Under the pieces are notes generated by a model. That model was not told the DNA's origin. It made no database searches and worked only from the letters and a program-made list of their open reading frames with translations. From positions 1 through 55,785 of IMG/VR virus record IMGVR_UViG_3300031652_000003: a DNA stretch of 55,785 nucleotides. One strand, 5' to 3'. The stretch comes from a virus. Positions 1 to 7,687 of this stretch are shown one piece after another. Position numbers and translations under genes: made by a program. The stretch's first letter is position 1; the number at the start of each line of letters is the position of its first letter.

Positions 1-127
1 AACCGAAATAGTGTTTAATTATTTTGATTTACCTATAGTATATTTGCATTCAAAGTCTCGAAAACGCGAATTGGCTCAAGCTCGACAGATAGCTATGTAT
101 TTTAGCAGAAGGCTAACTGAATCTTCA
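1..127. repeat. Terminal direct repeat, left copy
   Basis: Identical to the last 127 bases (55659-55785). One coding frame runs through the junction without interruption. This fits an assembler overlap of a circular or circularly permuted genome rather than a biological terminal repeat. Confidence 0.95.
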
Positions 128-481
128 TACGAGTTAATAGGGAAAGTAGTTGGAAATAAGGATCATGTTACTGTAATGTATGGTGAAAAAACAGTGAAAG
201 ACCTGTACGAAACGAGCAGAGAAATAAAAAATCACGTAGACACAATAGAAGAGCTTATATATGATAGTATTGATTTAAGGTCAAAAAATCAATATAAGCT
301 CAGGCCAGAAATTCAAGTAATAAAAAAATATGTGATGATATCTGATGAGATATATAGGTTGCAGGTACAGCTTCCACATAAATATAGACAAATGCAATTA
401 AGTATAACCGAATCATTGGATAGGTTACGGATAGAATTAAAGTTAGTAAAGTGGGTTTTAGGATTAATAGAACTTGAATGA
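1..481 (+). CDS. DnaA domain IV-only protein (3' part; start at 55615)
   Basis: Joined across the circle, the protein starts at ATG 55615 and has 174 residues. Residues 33-78 match the DnaA C-terminal DNA-binding domain: SKSRKRELAQARQIAMY, then ELIGKVVGNKDHVTVMYG, including the DHTTV-like signature (DHVTV, 69-73) that reads the DnaA box. There is no AAA+ ATPase domain, so it can bind DNA but not assemble like DnaA. The C-terminal half (about 80-174) is charged, helical and of unknown role. It may recruit or compete with host DnaA, or act as a regulator. It follows the replication genes, and a promoter with the phage operator lies just upstream (55564-55607). Confidence 0.85.
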   Translation, partial: TEIVFNYFDLPIVYLHSKSRKRELAQARQIAMYFSRRLTESSYELIGKVVGNKDHVTVMYGEKTVKDLYETSREIKNHVDTIEELIYDSIDLRSKNQYKLRPEIQVIKKYVMISDEIYRLQVQLPHKYRQMQLSITESLDRLRIELKLVKWVLGLIELE

Positions 482-486
482 TTAAT

Positions 487-630
487 ATGCTTTTAAGACG
501 ATTCTTCGGAAGTGGCGAAGTGGACACGGTAAACAGTTGCGTACGAACTGACCACATTATAGACTTAATACCTCGTCTTAAAAGCATTTAACGATGGCGG
601 TATGGGTAGTTTGCCCAACGCACTGCGCCA
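487..630 (+). ncRNA. Candidate structured RNA A
   Basis: Bases 487-501 (ATGCTTTTAAGACGA) and 573-587 are perfect 15-base complements closing a 101-nt domain. Inside are a CAGTT/AACTG hairpin (534-538 with 546-550) and GTGG/CCAC pairing (520-523 with 552-555). A second nested hairpin follows: TGGCG/CGCCA (595-599 with 626-630) enclosing GGG/CCC. No reading frame explains it. The block GGAAGTGGCGAAGTGG at 508-523 resembles one in candidate RNA B at 45082-45097. It is not a tRNA, as it lacks a proper T-loop. It could also be a leader or 3' UTR structure. Confidence 0.5.
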
Positions 631-668
631 GACCTGATTTGAAATACTAAACATTAAAATATTTAGCG

Positions 669-1100
669 ATGGATTTTAGAAAATTACACGTAATAATTGG
701 AGAGTTAGAACTTGATAATATAAAACTGGCTTCCAAGGGAGATAAGAAGGCATTAAATATACTTGCATTGACACAAGCATTTAGAATAATTGAGCATAAG
801 TACAGAAAAGGAACTGAATGTATAAATTGTGGTTCAAAAAATACTCAAATTGAAATTATATGTAATGACTGTGCAAATATAGAACCGCGCGAGGGAATTG
901 ACCTCGATTTGAAAAACGGTAAATTACCTAAATTTGATGTTAGCTCACTTATTGATTTTAAAGAAATGCGTAAAAACTTCTTTAAAGAACACACATCTAC
1001 AGACTCATTCTTACATATACCTAAGGTAATTACACATCCACATAATCTATTTGAGTGGTTCAAAGCTGAAATAATTGAATATCTTAGGGCTGATTGCTAA
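669..1100 (+). CDS. Small zinc-ribbon protein, unknown function
   Basis: 143 residues, ATG start after an A-rich stretch. Two CxxC pairs (ECINC near residue 53 and CNDC near 68) form a likely zinc ribbon in the middle of the protein, followed by a charged region and a C-terminal helix. The family is not recognised. It follows structured RNA A and heads a run of small co-oriented early genes. A nucleic-acid-binding role is possible but is inference. Confidence 0.7.
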   Translation: MDFRKLHVIIGELELDNIKLASKGDKKALNILALTQAFRIIEHKYRKGTECINCGSKNTQIEIICNDCANIEPREGIDLDLKNGKLPKFDVSSLIDFKEMRKNFFKEHTSTDSFLHIPKVITHPHNLFEWFKAEIIEYLRADC

Positions 1101-1157
1101 GGTTGAAACGTATACGGTCGTAGCTACCAATAATTGAAAATACAAAACTTTAAATAC

Positions 1158-1367
1158 ATGAAAGAAATAACAATAATATGCGATGTTTGCCAAAAAGTAC
1201 TGGATGATGAGTACATAAGATTAGGCAGTGAAAGCGAACAGGATTTACACTTTGAAAATAAGCTACCAAATAGGAAAGTTGGCGAAACTATAAATATAGC
1301 CAGATCTAGAGATTTACATTTCTGTTGTAAAGATCATTTTGTTAAGTACTTTTTTGAACAGGATTAG
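1158..1367 (+). CDS. Small Cys/His-rich protein
   Basis: 69 residues. ATG 1158 is preferred over an upstream in-frame TTG at 1134. It has CDVC near the N-terminus and HFCCKDH near the C-terminus, a C2-CCH arrangement suggesting one zinc site split over the whole protein. Family not recognised. It is one of several small Cys-rich early proteins in this genome. Confidence 0.65.
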   Translation: MKEITIICDVCQKVLDDEYIRLGSESEQDLHFENKLPNRKVGETINIARSRDLHFCCKDHFVKYFFEQD

Positions 1368-1382
1368 TGGGTTTTATCATCT

Positions 1383-1400
1383 ACAACAAGCGAATAAATA
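1383..1400 (+). repeat. Start-associated repeat, partial copy
   Basis: ACAACAAGCGAATAAATA matches the 5' half of the dispersed early-gene repeat. The GTACG stem-loop half is missing, with only GGTAC nearby. It lies between the stop at 1367 and the ATG at 1446. Confidence 0.7.
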
Positions 1401-1445
1401 AAAACAAAAAAGGTACATAGTAATAATTTTAAAATATTTTTAGAG

Positions 1446-1778
1446 ATGGAAAATTTAAAACACAATTTAAGAAAACAGATTTGCATGGAAGTAGATGCAA
1501 AAAACATTGATGGTAAAACGGCAGCAAGACTGCTTGAATCTATTAATAATTTGTATGATGACAAATTAAAGAAATTAGAACATCATAGGGATACAACGAT
1601 AGGTTTATGGGCATTTGATTGTGCCCCTAAACAATTAATTGAAAAATTTGTAAATAGCCAAAACGATGCTTGTAGTTTATTTACGGAAGACGTTGATAAA
1701 CTAATAAAAGAGTGGGAGAGTTTTTGTAATAATAAAAATATAATCGAATCACCATTTTTTCAAATAAAAGAATATTAA
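1446..1778 (+). CDS. Hypothetical protein
   Basis: 110 residues, ATG start preceded by TTTTTAGAG. Mostly helical and charged, with no membrane segment or zinc motif. Residues 20-50 look like a short coiled-coil helix. Eleven bases separate it from the next gene, so the two are probably co-transcribed. Function unknown. Confidence 0.6.
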   Translation: MENLKHNLRKQICMEVDAKNIDGKTAARLLESINNLYDDKLKKLEHHRDTTIGLWAFDCAPKQLIEKFVNSQNDACSLFTEDVDKLIKEWESFCNNKNIIESPFFQIKEY

Positions 1779-1788
1779 CTAAAAAGAC

Positions 1789-2124
1789 ATGAAAAAAATA
1801 GAAAAACTCCCTAAATGGGAATACGAAAAAGCAAAGCAGATTGTTTCAGAATACGAAGCTCAATTCTCTTTATCTTTTGTTAAAGGGCATTTTTCTATTA
1901 ATGATTTAGAAATCTATTCAGAATCAATTAGCGTTCCTAAATTAACTGAAAAGATATTTGATGAGCGATGTTGTTGTGTATTAGAACAAGAATTGAATAA
2001 GCGAGTAAACGGCGTTGAATGGGCTAATACTGATGATATGGGGCATTTGGTTATAAGCTTTTACAGAAGAACAGTAACAGATGAAGATATCAAAGCTGTT
2101 ATTGACTCTTTAAATGCCCTTTAA
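1789..2124 (+). CDS. Hypothetical protein
   Basis: 111 residues, acidic, with a CCC triplet near residue 62. The stop TAA lies inside the gene-end motif TTTAACGGTT, which is common after early genes here. No family recognised. Confidence 0.6.
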   Translation: MKKIEKLPKWEYEKAKQIVSEYEAQFSLSFVKGHFSINDLEIYSESISVPKLTEKIFDERCCCVLEQELNKRVNGVEWANTDDMGHLVISFYRRTVTDEDIKAVIDSLNAL

Positions 2125-2192
2125 CGGTTAATTTATGTTGTCGTGGCTGCCATCAAAAAGCTACACAATTTAAAACAAATAAAAACTTAGAT

Positions 2193-2885
2193 ATGAGTAC
2201 AGAAAATTCAAATACCAAACAGCCACACACTACAGATAGTATTATGCTTTCGGTGGTTAAAGTCGATTTTTCAAAACTTATCGGTAATAAATATCCACTT
2301 GAAACTAAAATGGCAATATTGGACTGGATGCTTAAGACAGGCAAGGGGTTTGACCACCAACACGGATGGAATAGAAATGGGATTAATAAATCTTTACTTG
2401 ATTATTCAGCAAACAATCACAATACTCCTGTTTGTTTGCCAAAAAACAAAGATTATAATTTATTTTTTGATGCCTTATTTGCAAGAGCTGTTTATGCACA
2501 AGAAAATAAACCTCTAAAAAAATGGAGAGAAAAGGAATCCGTTAAGCCAAACAAGTATCGTATGTTAAAATTTAACGATGCGGTTCCAGTATGTGAGCAA
2601 AAATATTTTTCATGGCTTATTGGAGATATTTTTAAGTTTGATGGAAAGCTTCTGAAAAAGAAATTACATCATCCTGAATATTTAAACCGAACCGAACCAA
2701 AAATACTCTGGATATCAATTTCCACAATTGGAAATGGTTGGATGGTTCAATATCAATTTTCATTTAAAGAATATAATTATGAACCAGGTTGGACAAATGG
2801 TTATCATCAAAATGAAAATGAATCTATTTGGAAATTTCTAAAACGCAGCTATGATGAATTATGTACTGTCATAGCTAAAACATAA
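2193..2885 (+). CDS. Hypothetical protein, 230 aa
   Basis: Larger than its neighbours, with a soluble composition rich in Trp, Lys and Tyr. The first 15 residues are polar and probably disordered. I recognise no motif. The stop codon forms part of TAACGG, followed by a TGTATG/CATACA hairpin and a copy of the dispersed repeat. Confidence 0.6.
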   Translation: MSTENSNTKQPHTTDSIMLSVVKVDFSKLIGNKYPLETKMAILDWMLKTGKGFDHQHGWNRNGINKSLLDYSANNHNTPVCLPKNKDYNLFFDALFARAVYAQENKPLKKWREKESVKPNKYRMLKFNDAVPVCEQKYFSWLIGDIFKFDGKLLKKKLHHPEYLNRTEPKILWISISTIGNGWMVQYQFSFKEYNYEPGWTNGYHQNENESIWKFLKRSYDELCTVIAKT

Positions 2886-2892
2886 CGGTTTA

Positions 2893-2928
2893 TGTATGGA
2901 AAGCATACAACAAGCGAATAAATACCAT
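2893..2928 (+). repeat. Gene-end hairpin plus start-associated repeat
   Basis: TGTATG (2893-2898) and CATACA (2904-2909) form a hairpin with a 5-nt loop. This leads directly into ACAAGCGAATAAATACCAT (to 2928). The GTACG stem is replaced by AT-rich sequence. The next start codon is at 2958. Confidence 0.7.
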
Positions 2929-2957
2929 ATAAAAAAATATTAACTAAAAATAATGAT

Positions 2958-3077
2958 ATGAAAAGAATGAAACTTTATAATCGGAAACAAACAATTAGAG
3001 CTATGAAAGTAGCTTTTATTACACTCATAGTTATTATAGCTGCCGTTCTTATTTTAATAAATTGCTCTTCTTTTTAA
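2958..3077 (+). CDS. Small single-pass membrane protein
   Basis: 39 residues: a basic N-terminus (MKRMKLYNRKQ) followed by a hydrophobic segment (about residues 17-35) ending LINCSSF. It could be a tail-anchored peptide, or a mini-lipoprotein if Cys36 is lipidated. It sits in line between two co-oriented genes, downstream of a dispersed repeat. Inner-membrane location is inferred. Confidence 0.55.
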   Translation: MKRMKLYNRKQTIRAMKVAFITLIVIIAAVLILINCSSF

Positions 3078-3114
3078 CTTATGATAATATTTGTTAAACT
3101 ATAATCAAAAAAAC

Positions 3115-3330
3115 ATGAATAATTTAGAAAATACAACCGGACAACCTCCTAAATGGGAGCACAAAATTGTAATAGATAAATACTTAGGTTATGGTATTAT
3201 GGATGAAATAAACCAACTTGGACAACAGGGATGGGAAATGGTTTCATCTACTAGTGTTGTAGTTGAAGGTACAACTACTCAAATAAATTATTTGTTCAAG
3301 AGGCTTAAAAGACAATCATTAAACAATTAA
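3115..3330 (+). CDS. DUF4177-like protein
   Basis: 71 residues. ATG 3115, after AAAAAAAC, is preferred over the TTG at 3091. PKWEHKIV, then LGQQGWEMVS, then a C-terminal strand (INYLFKR) match the small alpha-beta DUF4177 pattern of WEYKVV and GWELVS blocks. Function of the family is unknown. A diverged relative is encoded at 46456-46629. Confidence 0.65.
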   Translation: MNNLENTTGQPPKWEHKIVIDKYLGYGIMDEINQLGQQGWEMVSSTSVVVEGTTTQINYLFKRLKRQSLNN

Positions 3331-3380
3331 GATGTACCTAGGATTATGAAAAAGCAGCAATTTACCAATATTTTAATAAC

Positions 3381-3406
3381 ATGTTTTCAAACATTACATA
3401 AATGTG
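3381..3406. promoter_or_regulatory. Two adjacent palindromes, candidate operators
   Basis: ATGTTTTCAAACAT (3381-3394) is a perfect 14-bp palindrome with a 2-bp centre. It is followed at once by ACAT-AA-ATGT (within 3395-3406). They lie about 45-70 bp upstream of the -33 box at 3452 in the 303-bp gap 3331-3633. That gap otherwise holds only a doubtful 22-codon ORF at 3345 and a 24-codon in-frame stretch at 3559-3630. Confidence 0.45.
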
Positions 3407-3451
3407 GCCCATAAAAAATGCATTTTATATGAAAGTTTTATGATTTTATAG

Positions 3452-3481
3452 TTGATTATTCAAATATTAATGTTATATTTG
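3452..3481 (+). promoter_or_regulatory. Bacteroidota-type promoter
   Basis: TTG (3452-3454), a 19-base spacer and TATATTTG (3474-3481) match the consensus TTG-N19-TAnnTTTG perfectly. Transcription would start near 3488 and serve the gene at 3634 and those after it. Confidence 0.8.
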
Positions 3482-3633
3482 TTAAAGAAAACAATGAGAT
3501 ATTAATTTAAAACTTGAGCATTTAAAATGGAATCCAGAGGCTGATTTTTTAAAGCCAATGATTGAAAGAAGAAAAACAGAATTAACTCAGTTGCAAGAAA
3601 GATTAGATTACTTATTTGAAAAAACTTGTTAAA

Positions 3634-3957
3634 ATGGGAGCAGGAGGAAAAAGAGAAGGAGCGGGGCGCAAGCCTTGTTCCGATAAAAAACAAACAGTTG
3701 CTTTATATATAGAAACTTCAATTATTAACGCACTTGGTGGCCTTGAAAGCACAAAGCAAATCCTTTATAGTTTTGCAAAAACTGAGGCGGGTTGGGAAAA
3801 GAATAAGAATACTTGTACTAAATCTTATGAATGCGTTATTGACCAACAAAGTGATCTGCTAAAGGCTTGGCTGGTATGGAGATTAAAGCATCCGTATAGT
3901 GATTTCAGCACACAGGATTATGATATAGGAGAATTTTTAAAAGCCTATAATGATTAG
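3634..3957 (+). CDS. Putative DNA-binding protein with GAGRKP motif
   Basis: 107 residues from ATG 3634, chosen over the in-frame TTG at 3616. The N-terminus MGAGGKREGAGRKP is the Gly-Arg motif found at the start of many small phage DNA-binding and terminase-small-like proteins. It is followed by a short helical domain with no catalytic motif. It is the first gene behind the strong promoter at 3474, which makes a regulatory role plausible. Confidence 0.6.
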   Translation: MGAGGKREGAGRKPCSDKKQTVALYIETSIINALGGLESTKQILYSFAKTEAGWEKNKNTCTKSYECVIDQQSDLLKAWLVWRLKHPYSDFSTQDYDIGEFLKAYND

Positions 3958-3997
3958 AAAATGATATTATTACATAACAATTTAAAACTATTGAATT

Positions 3998-4315
3998 ATG
4001 AAAACAAGCAAAAAAGAGATAGATTATTCATATATCAACAATAATAATTTTACCAAAGATGCGCGCAAGCACACATCATGCAACCACGAGCTTGCTAAAG
4101 ATGAAATTTGGTTAGGTAATACAAGTGGAGTTGATATTCCTAAACACTATGCTTCATTAAAGACTGTTAGATTGGGAGAGCAAGCATATTGTATAAAAGG
4201 AAAGCCTTTAAGTAGGGATTATTACAGACCATTGATTCTGAACAAATCCGAGCAAGCTCAACACGAGGAAATATGTAAGAAAAGATTTATAGAGGCTCAA
4301 ATGAGATACAATTAG
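3998..4315 (+). CDS. Hypothetical protein
   Basis: 105 residues, basic, with an Asn-rich N-terminal stretch (YINNNN) and scattered Cys/His residues (TSCNH, QAYC, EEICKKR) that do not form an obvious zinc site. It follows the GAGRKP gene by 40 bp, probably in one transcript. Function unknown. Confidence 0.6.
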   Translation: MKTSKKEIDYSYINNNNFTKDARKHTSCNHELAKDEIWLGNTSGVDIPKHYASLKTVRLGEQAYCIKGKPLSRDYYRPLILNKSEQAQHEEICKKRFIEAQMRYN

Positions 4316-4404
4316 TAGTATTTGAGATAACAAAAAAAATAAATTAACCTGCCTTTGCTCCTTTAGAAGTCTGGAGTTTGGGGAACAAACAAACATAAAA
4401 CATC

Positions 4405-4689
4405 ATGAAATCTCTTAATGAAAACTTAGCTAAAAAAATACCAGCGATAATTACATCGATCACTCTAGCTGTTGTAGCATATTTTTTATTATCATGTTCG
4501 AATCCTCAACAATTAACCGAGCCTAATTATAACGATAGAATTGTTGTAGGATATTCAAAGAACATGAAGTATTACAAAGTTGTCGATCAGAATGAGATTT
4601 CTAGAACGGATATCCGTATTGATAGTATTGTTAGGCCTGTAGGTTCTGTTTTTATTTCAAAAAACAGGGGTGTTTATTGTAGATATTAG
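4405..4689 (+). CDS. Putative lipoprotein
   Basis: 94 residues. A hydrophobic segment (residues 12-30) ends in FLLSC, a usable lipobox with Cys31, followed by a polar SNPQQ linker and a small domain. Export to the cell envelope is inferred. A superinfection or surface role is possible but nothing in the sequence proves it. Confidence 0.6.
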   Translation: MKSLNENLAKKIPAIITSITLAVVAYFLLSCSNPQQLTEPNYNDRIVVGYSKNMKYYKVVDQNEISRTDIRIDSIVRPVGSVFISKNRGVYCRY

Positions 4690-4747
4690 TGAAATTTTAA
4701 GCGGCTTACTTTTACCGCATGTTAGCAAATCGTAAAGCGAACGGATT

Positions 4748-5047
4748 ATGAGCAAGAAATTATATTTTAAGGATGGCGATGATGAAAAATGTTTCCAATT
4801 AAGCTACTTTAAATGGCTACTTGACTATGATAACTTAGATGAAATTACTGTGTGTGAAGCGCAACCGCAAGATGTAGAAGGTTTCTTTTGGTGTAGGGAA
4901 TACGAAACTGCTATGGATAAAAACGAAGGTGGTTGCGGGTGGAGTTGCAAAGGATACTTACCTCGAAATGGTTTTAATGGTTGCTGTAAACATTACTCAC
5001 TTAAATTTTATGAACCGACATGTAAATGTTTAACGATACGCAAGTGA
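4748..5047 (+). CDS. Small Cys-rich protein
   Basis: 99 residues with about nine cysteines, including CGWSC, GCCKH and TCKC near the C-terminus. This suggests metal binding. Its last codons overlap the gene-end hairpin ATACGC/GCGTAT (5036-5053) that precedes a full copy of the dispersed repeat. Family not recognised. Confidence 0.6.
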   Translation: MSKKLYFKDGDDEKCFQLSYFKWLLDYDNLDEITVCEAQPQDVEGFFWCREYETAMDKNEGGCGWSCKGYLPRNGFNGCCKHYSLKFYEPTCKCLTIRK

Positions 5048-5100
5048 GCGTATGTTTGCTAACAAGCGAATAAATACCACGTACGAACACGTACAGTAAA
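5036..5100 (+). repeat. Gene-end hairpin plus full start-associated repeat
   Basis: The hairpin ATACGC/GCGTAT overlaps the preceding stop codon. GCTAACAAGCGAATAAATACC then runs from 5058, followed by the stem GTACG-AACA-CGTAC and an A-rich tail. The next ATG is at 5140. Confidence 0.85.
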
Positions 5101-5139
5101 AAATATTTTGGTTTAAAAAACTCAAAAACAAAAATAAAG

Positions 5140-5418
5140 ATGGGAGTTGATGCAAAATTATTAAACAAAAAAACTGGAGATAAAATATACATTGACAGGT
5201 ATTACAATCTACAGAATAATTATACACATTACTTTGATGAAGCTAATAAGTTGAGTGGAGATGGAATGGAACGAGATGAGCTTGTTGAATTATGTGATGA
5301 TTTGATAACATTATCCCATTTAAGTACAGAAATGTTAATAGATATACGCGATAATGTGAAAAAATTAAATAAAGAAGATAGGTTTATCATTATAGATGAA
5401 AATAATGATAAATACTGA
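5140..5418 (+). CDS. Hypothetical protein
   Basis: 92 residues, strongly acidic, and probably mostly helical after an N-terminal beta segment (MGVDAKLLNKKTGDKIYID). It contains an isolated DnaA-box-like TTATACACA at 5220 that I consider chance. It follows a full start-associated repeat. No family recognised. Confidence 0.6.
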   Translation: MGVDAKLLNKKTGDKIYIDRYYNLQNNYTHYFDEANKLSGDGMERDELVELCDDLITLSHLSTEMLIDIRDNVKKLNKEDRFIIIDENNDKY

Positions 5419-5440
5419 TATGTGTAGCCTTTTATTGCCT

Positions 5441-5456
5441 ACAACGCGAATAAATA
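5441..5456 (+). repeat. Start-associated repeat, short copy
   Basis: ACAACGCGAATAAATA without the stem-loop half. It precedes the small gene at 5488. Confidence 0.65.
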
Positions 5457-5487
5457 TTTTAGAATTTATTTTAAAACTCAAAAAACT

Positions 5488-5601
5488 ATGAAAGCTAAAT
5501 TAGAACAAGAATGGCGAGTATATTACATAAAGCATCAGATAGCTTGTGCCAAAAAAGCTGGAATTGAAGTGATAATCAAATGTCCAACTAAAATGAATTG
5601 A
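5488..5601 (+). CDS. Small hypothetical protein
   Basis: 37 residues, basic and amphipathic: MKAKLEQEWRVYYIKHQ, then a Cys-containing tail. ATG follows AAAAAACT, the usual A-rich leader here, and a short repeat copy. Single short frame, so confidence is moderate. Confidence 0.5.
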   Translation: MKAKLEQEWRVYYIKHQIACAKKAGIEVIIKCPTKMN

Positions 5602-5625
5602 TATGTTGTCCTTAAAAAAAAAATA

Positions 5626-5940
5626 ATGAAACGAATTTATATAAGTGGAAAAATAACAGGTTTAGACACTCTTGAAGCAGCAAGAAAGTTTCAAGATGCA
5701 GAACATTACCTAATCATGAATTATGATAACGTAGAGATTGTGAATCCTATGAGAAAAGTACCTCATAAAAAAGAAAAGACGTGGGAACAATGCATGATTG
5801 GAGATATAAGCTTATTGTTTGGATGCGATACTATTTATATGCTTGATAATTGGGAAAGTTCGAAAGGAGCAAGAATAGAATGTAGTATAGCAAAAGAAAT
5901 GAGTAAGAATATATTATTTCAAAGTGCGTTGGGAAATTAA
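5626..5940 (+). CDS. DUF4406 nucleoside deoxyribosyltransferase-like
   Basis: 104 residues. ISGKITG at residues 6-12, NPMRK, WEQCMIGDISLLFGCD near residue 65, and W(E)SSKGARIE follow the DUF4406 order, a Rossmann-like family related to nucleoside 2-deoxyribosyltransferases. The family is common in phages and probably acts on nucleotides or nucleotide sugars, but its substrate is not established. Length is normal for the family. Confidence 0.8.
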   Translation: MKRIYISGKITGLDTLEAARKFQDAEHYLIMNYDNVEIVNPMRKVPHKKEKTWEQCMIGDISLLFGCDTIYMLDNWESSKGARIECSIAKEMSKNILFQSALGN

Positions 5941-5970
5941 CGCTAAATCTAAATTAATACAGTACGAATT

Positions 5971-6225
5971 ATGAAAAAGATAGATAAAATATTTGATGAC
6001 CTACATTACGAGCTGATAACTGAGAAGCAAGCAAAACAGCAAGTGTTGGATTTATTTAGTATTAGCGGTTGTTACTCAATAACATTTGGTAGGGACTTGA
6101 AATGTAAAGTAAAAGTTACAAATGGTGCACCAGAGGTTGAAGCCGCCATGAATGGTTGGGGCGACAATATAAGTTTAAGCGATATTTCAGTAGATAAACT
6201 GCAATTACCGCTAACACGCGAATAA
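5971..6225 (+). CDS. Hypothetical protein
   Basis: 84 residues. The last codons (LTRE-stop) are encoded by the first part of the dispersed repeat (CTAACACGCGAATAA), so the repeat invades the coding region. No recognisable domain. Confidence 0.6.
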   Translation: MKKIDKIFDDLHYELITEKQAKQQVLDLFSISGCYSITFGRDLKCKVKVTNGAPEVEAAMNGWGDNISLSDISVDKLQLPLTRE

Positions 6226-6248
6226 ATACCACGTGCGATTACGTACAG
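6210..6248 (+). repeat. Start-associated repeat overlapping a gene 3' end
   Basis: GCTAACACGCGAATAAATACC supplies the upstream stop codon. The stem GTGCG-ATTA-CGTAC follows, in which a G-U pair replaces A-U, so pairing is kept despite the change. The next start is at 6299. Confidence 0.85.
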
Positions 6249-6298
6249 TGGGTAAAATAAATAATGATAATAAAATGGAAAAGAATTAAATATAAAAC

Positions 6299-6502
6299 AT
6301 GGAAAAATACAAGATTGCCGGACATAAGGTAGAGTTAATTAATGAGGATTGTTTGATATTCGGCCCTTATGCAATTGGGCTTCCTTTAGTTTTAGAGAAG
6401 ATTGATAAAGGGGATAAGAAAATAATCATGCATGATGGTGTCGAGATACCAATATCTCAACTAAAAGAAATTCAAGCTTGGATTAAAACATTAACGTTAT
6501 GA
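6299..6502 (+). CDS. Hypothetical protein
   Basis: 67 residues, probably a small beta fold with a C-terminal helix (LKEIQAWIKTL). It overlaps the next gene by an ATGA junction, so the two are translationally coupled. Function unknown. Confidence 0.6.
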   Translation: MEKYKIAGHKVELINEDCLIFGPYAIGLPLVLEKIDKGDKKIIMHDGVEIPISQLKEIQAWIKTLTL

Positions 6503-6726
6503 CACAAGAACAGATTGAAAAAGTAAATGGTATAGCAAATAAGCTTGCAAAAGAATTGTGGAGAAGTGAACACTTGGAATGCTTCGGGAACCTTGAAATT
6601 AAGCTACAAGAAATAGTTAAAAATTTAACTATACCTGATGTTGGCGAATCGGATTGTGTCCATTGTGGTGGTTCTGGTGAATTAGCTGGCGGTTTGGTAG
6701 GTTGTCACTATTGTGGCAACTATTAA
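6499..6726 (+). CDS. DnaJ-type zinc-finger small protein
   Basis: 75 residues. The helical N-terminal half is followed by CVHCGGSGELAGGLVGCHYC, a CxxCxGxG...CxxC motif like half of a DnaJ zinc domain. Such fragments are frequent in phage early regions and have no assigned role. The gene is coupled to the preceding one by a 4-base overlap. Confidence 0.65.
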   Translation: MTQEQIEKVNGIANKLAKELWRSEHLECFGNLEIKLQEIVKNLTIPDVGESDCVHCGGSGELAGGLVGCHYCGNY

Positions 6727-6792
6727 TAGCAAGCTGTTTGCTAACGTATTGTAATATGAAATAGGGCGAGATAACCAACAGAAATTGATTAA

Positions 6793-7629
6793 ATGAACGA
6801 TAAAAAAAAGGGGAGGCCAATTGGTATATTATATAATGACCATTTCCAAAATTCAAAGAAATATGGAACTCCGAAAGCGCAATTAATTATTGCTGATGTA
6901 CCATATAATTTAGGCAATAATGCCTATGCAAGTAATCCAGCTTGGTATAAAGATGGAGACAATAAAAATGGTGAAAGCGATCTTGCAGGAAAGGAGTTTT
7001 TTGATACTGACAAAAATTTTAATCCTGCTGAATTTATGCACTTTTGTAGTAAGATGCTAAGACCTGAACCAAAGGAAAAAGGACAAGCACCTGCAATGCT
7101 TTTATTTTGTGCTTTTGACCAGCAAATGTATTTTATAGAATTGGCTAAAAGATATGGATTAAAAAACCACATCAATTTAGTATTTCGAAAAAACTTTTCA
7201 GCTCAGGTTTTAAAAGCAAACATGAAAATTGTAGGTAATTGTGAATATGGATTGTGTTTATACCGGGAAAAGCTGCCAAAATTTAACAATAAAGGCAAAA
7301 TGATATTTAACTGTATTGATTGGGAGAAAGATCCAAATACAGTTAAGAAATTACACCCAACTCAAAAACCTATTGGATTATTGAAAAGATTAATTGAAAT
7401 ATTTACAGATGAAGGAGAGGTAATAATAGACCCTTGCGCAGGTAGTGGTAGTAGTTTAGTGGCGGCTATCCAATGTAATAGAAAAGCATATGGTTTTGAG
7501 ATAAAGAAAAATTTTTATACTGATGCTAATAACTGGATAAATGAAACATTGCAAGATAAATTAGATATTGAGCGATATGGATTTGCTAAAACAAGAATCG
7601 AAAAAGAAGGTGCAACTTTATTTTCATAA
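6793..7629 (+). CDS. DNA methyltransferase, beta-class N4/N6 (MTase 1)
   Basis: 278 residues. Motif IV is DVPY (35-38) instead of the usual DPPY. HPTQKP is at about 188, and the SAM-binding motif I DPCAGSGS is at about 213. The order IV-target region-I defines the beta class. It probably methylates adenine N6 or cytosine N4 to protect phage DNA from restriction. Its initiation region, AAATTGATTAAATGAACGA, is shared with MTase 2 at 54798. No cognate endonuclease is nearby, so it looks like an orphan enzyme. Confidence 0.85.
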   Translation: MNDKKKGRPIGILYNDHFQNSKKYGTPKAQLIIADVPYNLGNNAYASNPAWYKDGDNKNGESDLAGKEFFDTDKNFNPAEFMHFCSKMLRPEPKEKGQAPAMLLFCAFDQQMYFIELAKRYGLKNHINLVFRKNFSAQVLKANMKIVGNCEYGLCLYREKLPKFNNKGKMIFNCIDWEKDPNTVKKLHPTQKPIGLLKRLIEIFTDEGEVIIDPCAGSGSSLVAAIQCNRKAYGFEIKKNFYTDANNWINETLQDKLDIERYGFAKTRIEKEGATLFS

Positions 7630-7630
7630 T

Positions 7631-7687
7631 GCTTTTGTAAAAGCAAGTATGGAGTTATAAAACTCAATTATAGGTGACACATATCAC
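7631..7687 (+). promoter_or_regulatory. Hairpin and operator-like palindrome
   Basis: GCTTTT-GT-AAAAGC (7631-7644) forms a hairpin just after the methyltransferase. GTGACACATATCAC (7674-7687) is a variant of the phage operator ATGACAnnTrTCAT. A TATTTG follows at 7705, but the spacing is poorer than at the other sites. Confidence 0.5.

Noticed and set aside
1-127. Terminal repeat as a true phage terminal redundancy or cos end
   Set aside because: The copies are identical, exactly 127 bases long and inside one ORF, as expected from an assembly overlap of a circular contig.
487-587. tRNA or tmRNA
   Set aside because: The D-arm-like AGTGGC block is suggestive, but there is no 7-bp acceptor, T-loop or anticodon arm in the right places.
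3345-3413. 22-codon ORF MKKQQFTNILITCFQTLHKC
   Set aside because: It covers the palindromes upstream of a strong promoter and has no coupling or homology support.
5220-5228. DnaA box TTATACACA, with TTATCCACA at 25603
   Set aside because: Both are isolated and inside unrelated genes; no cluster supports an origin.
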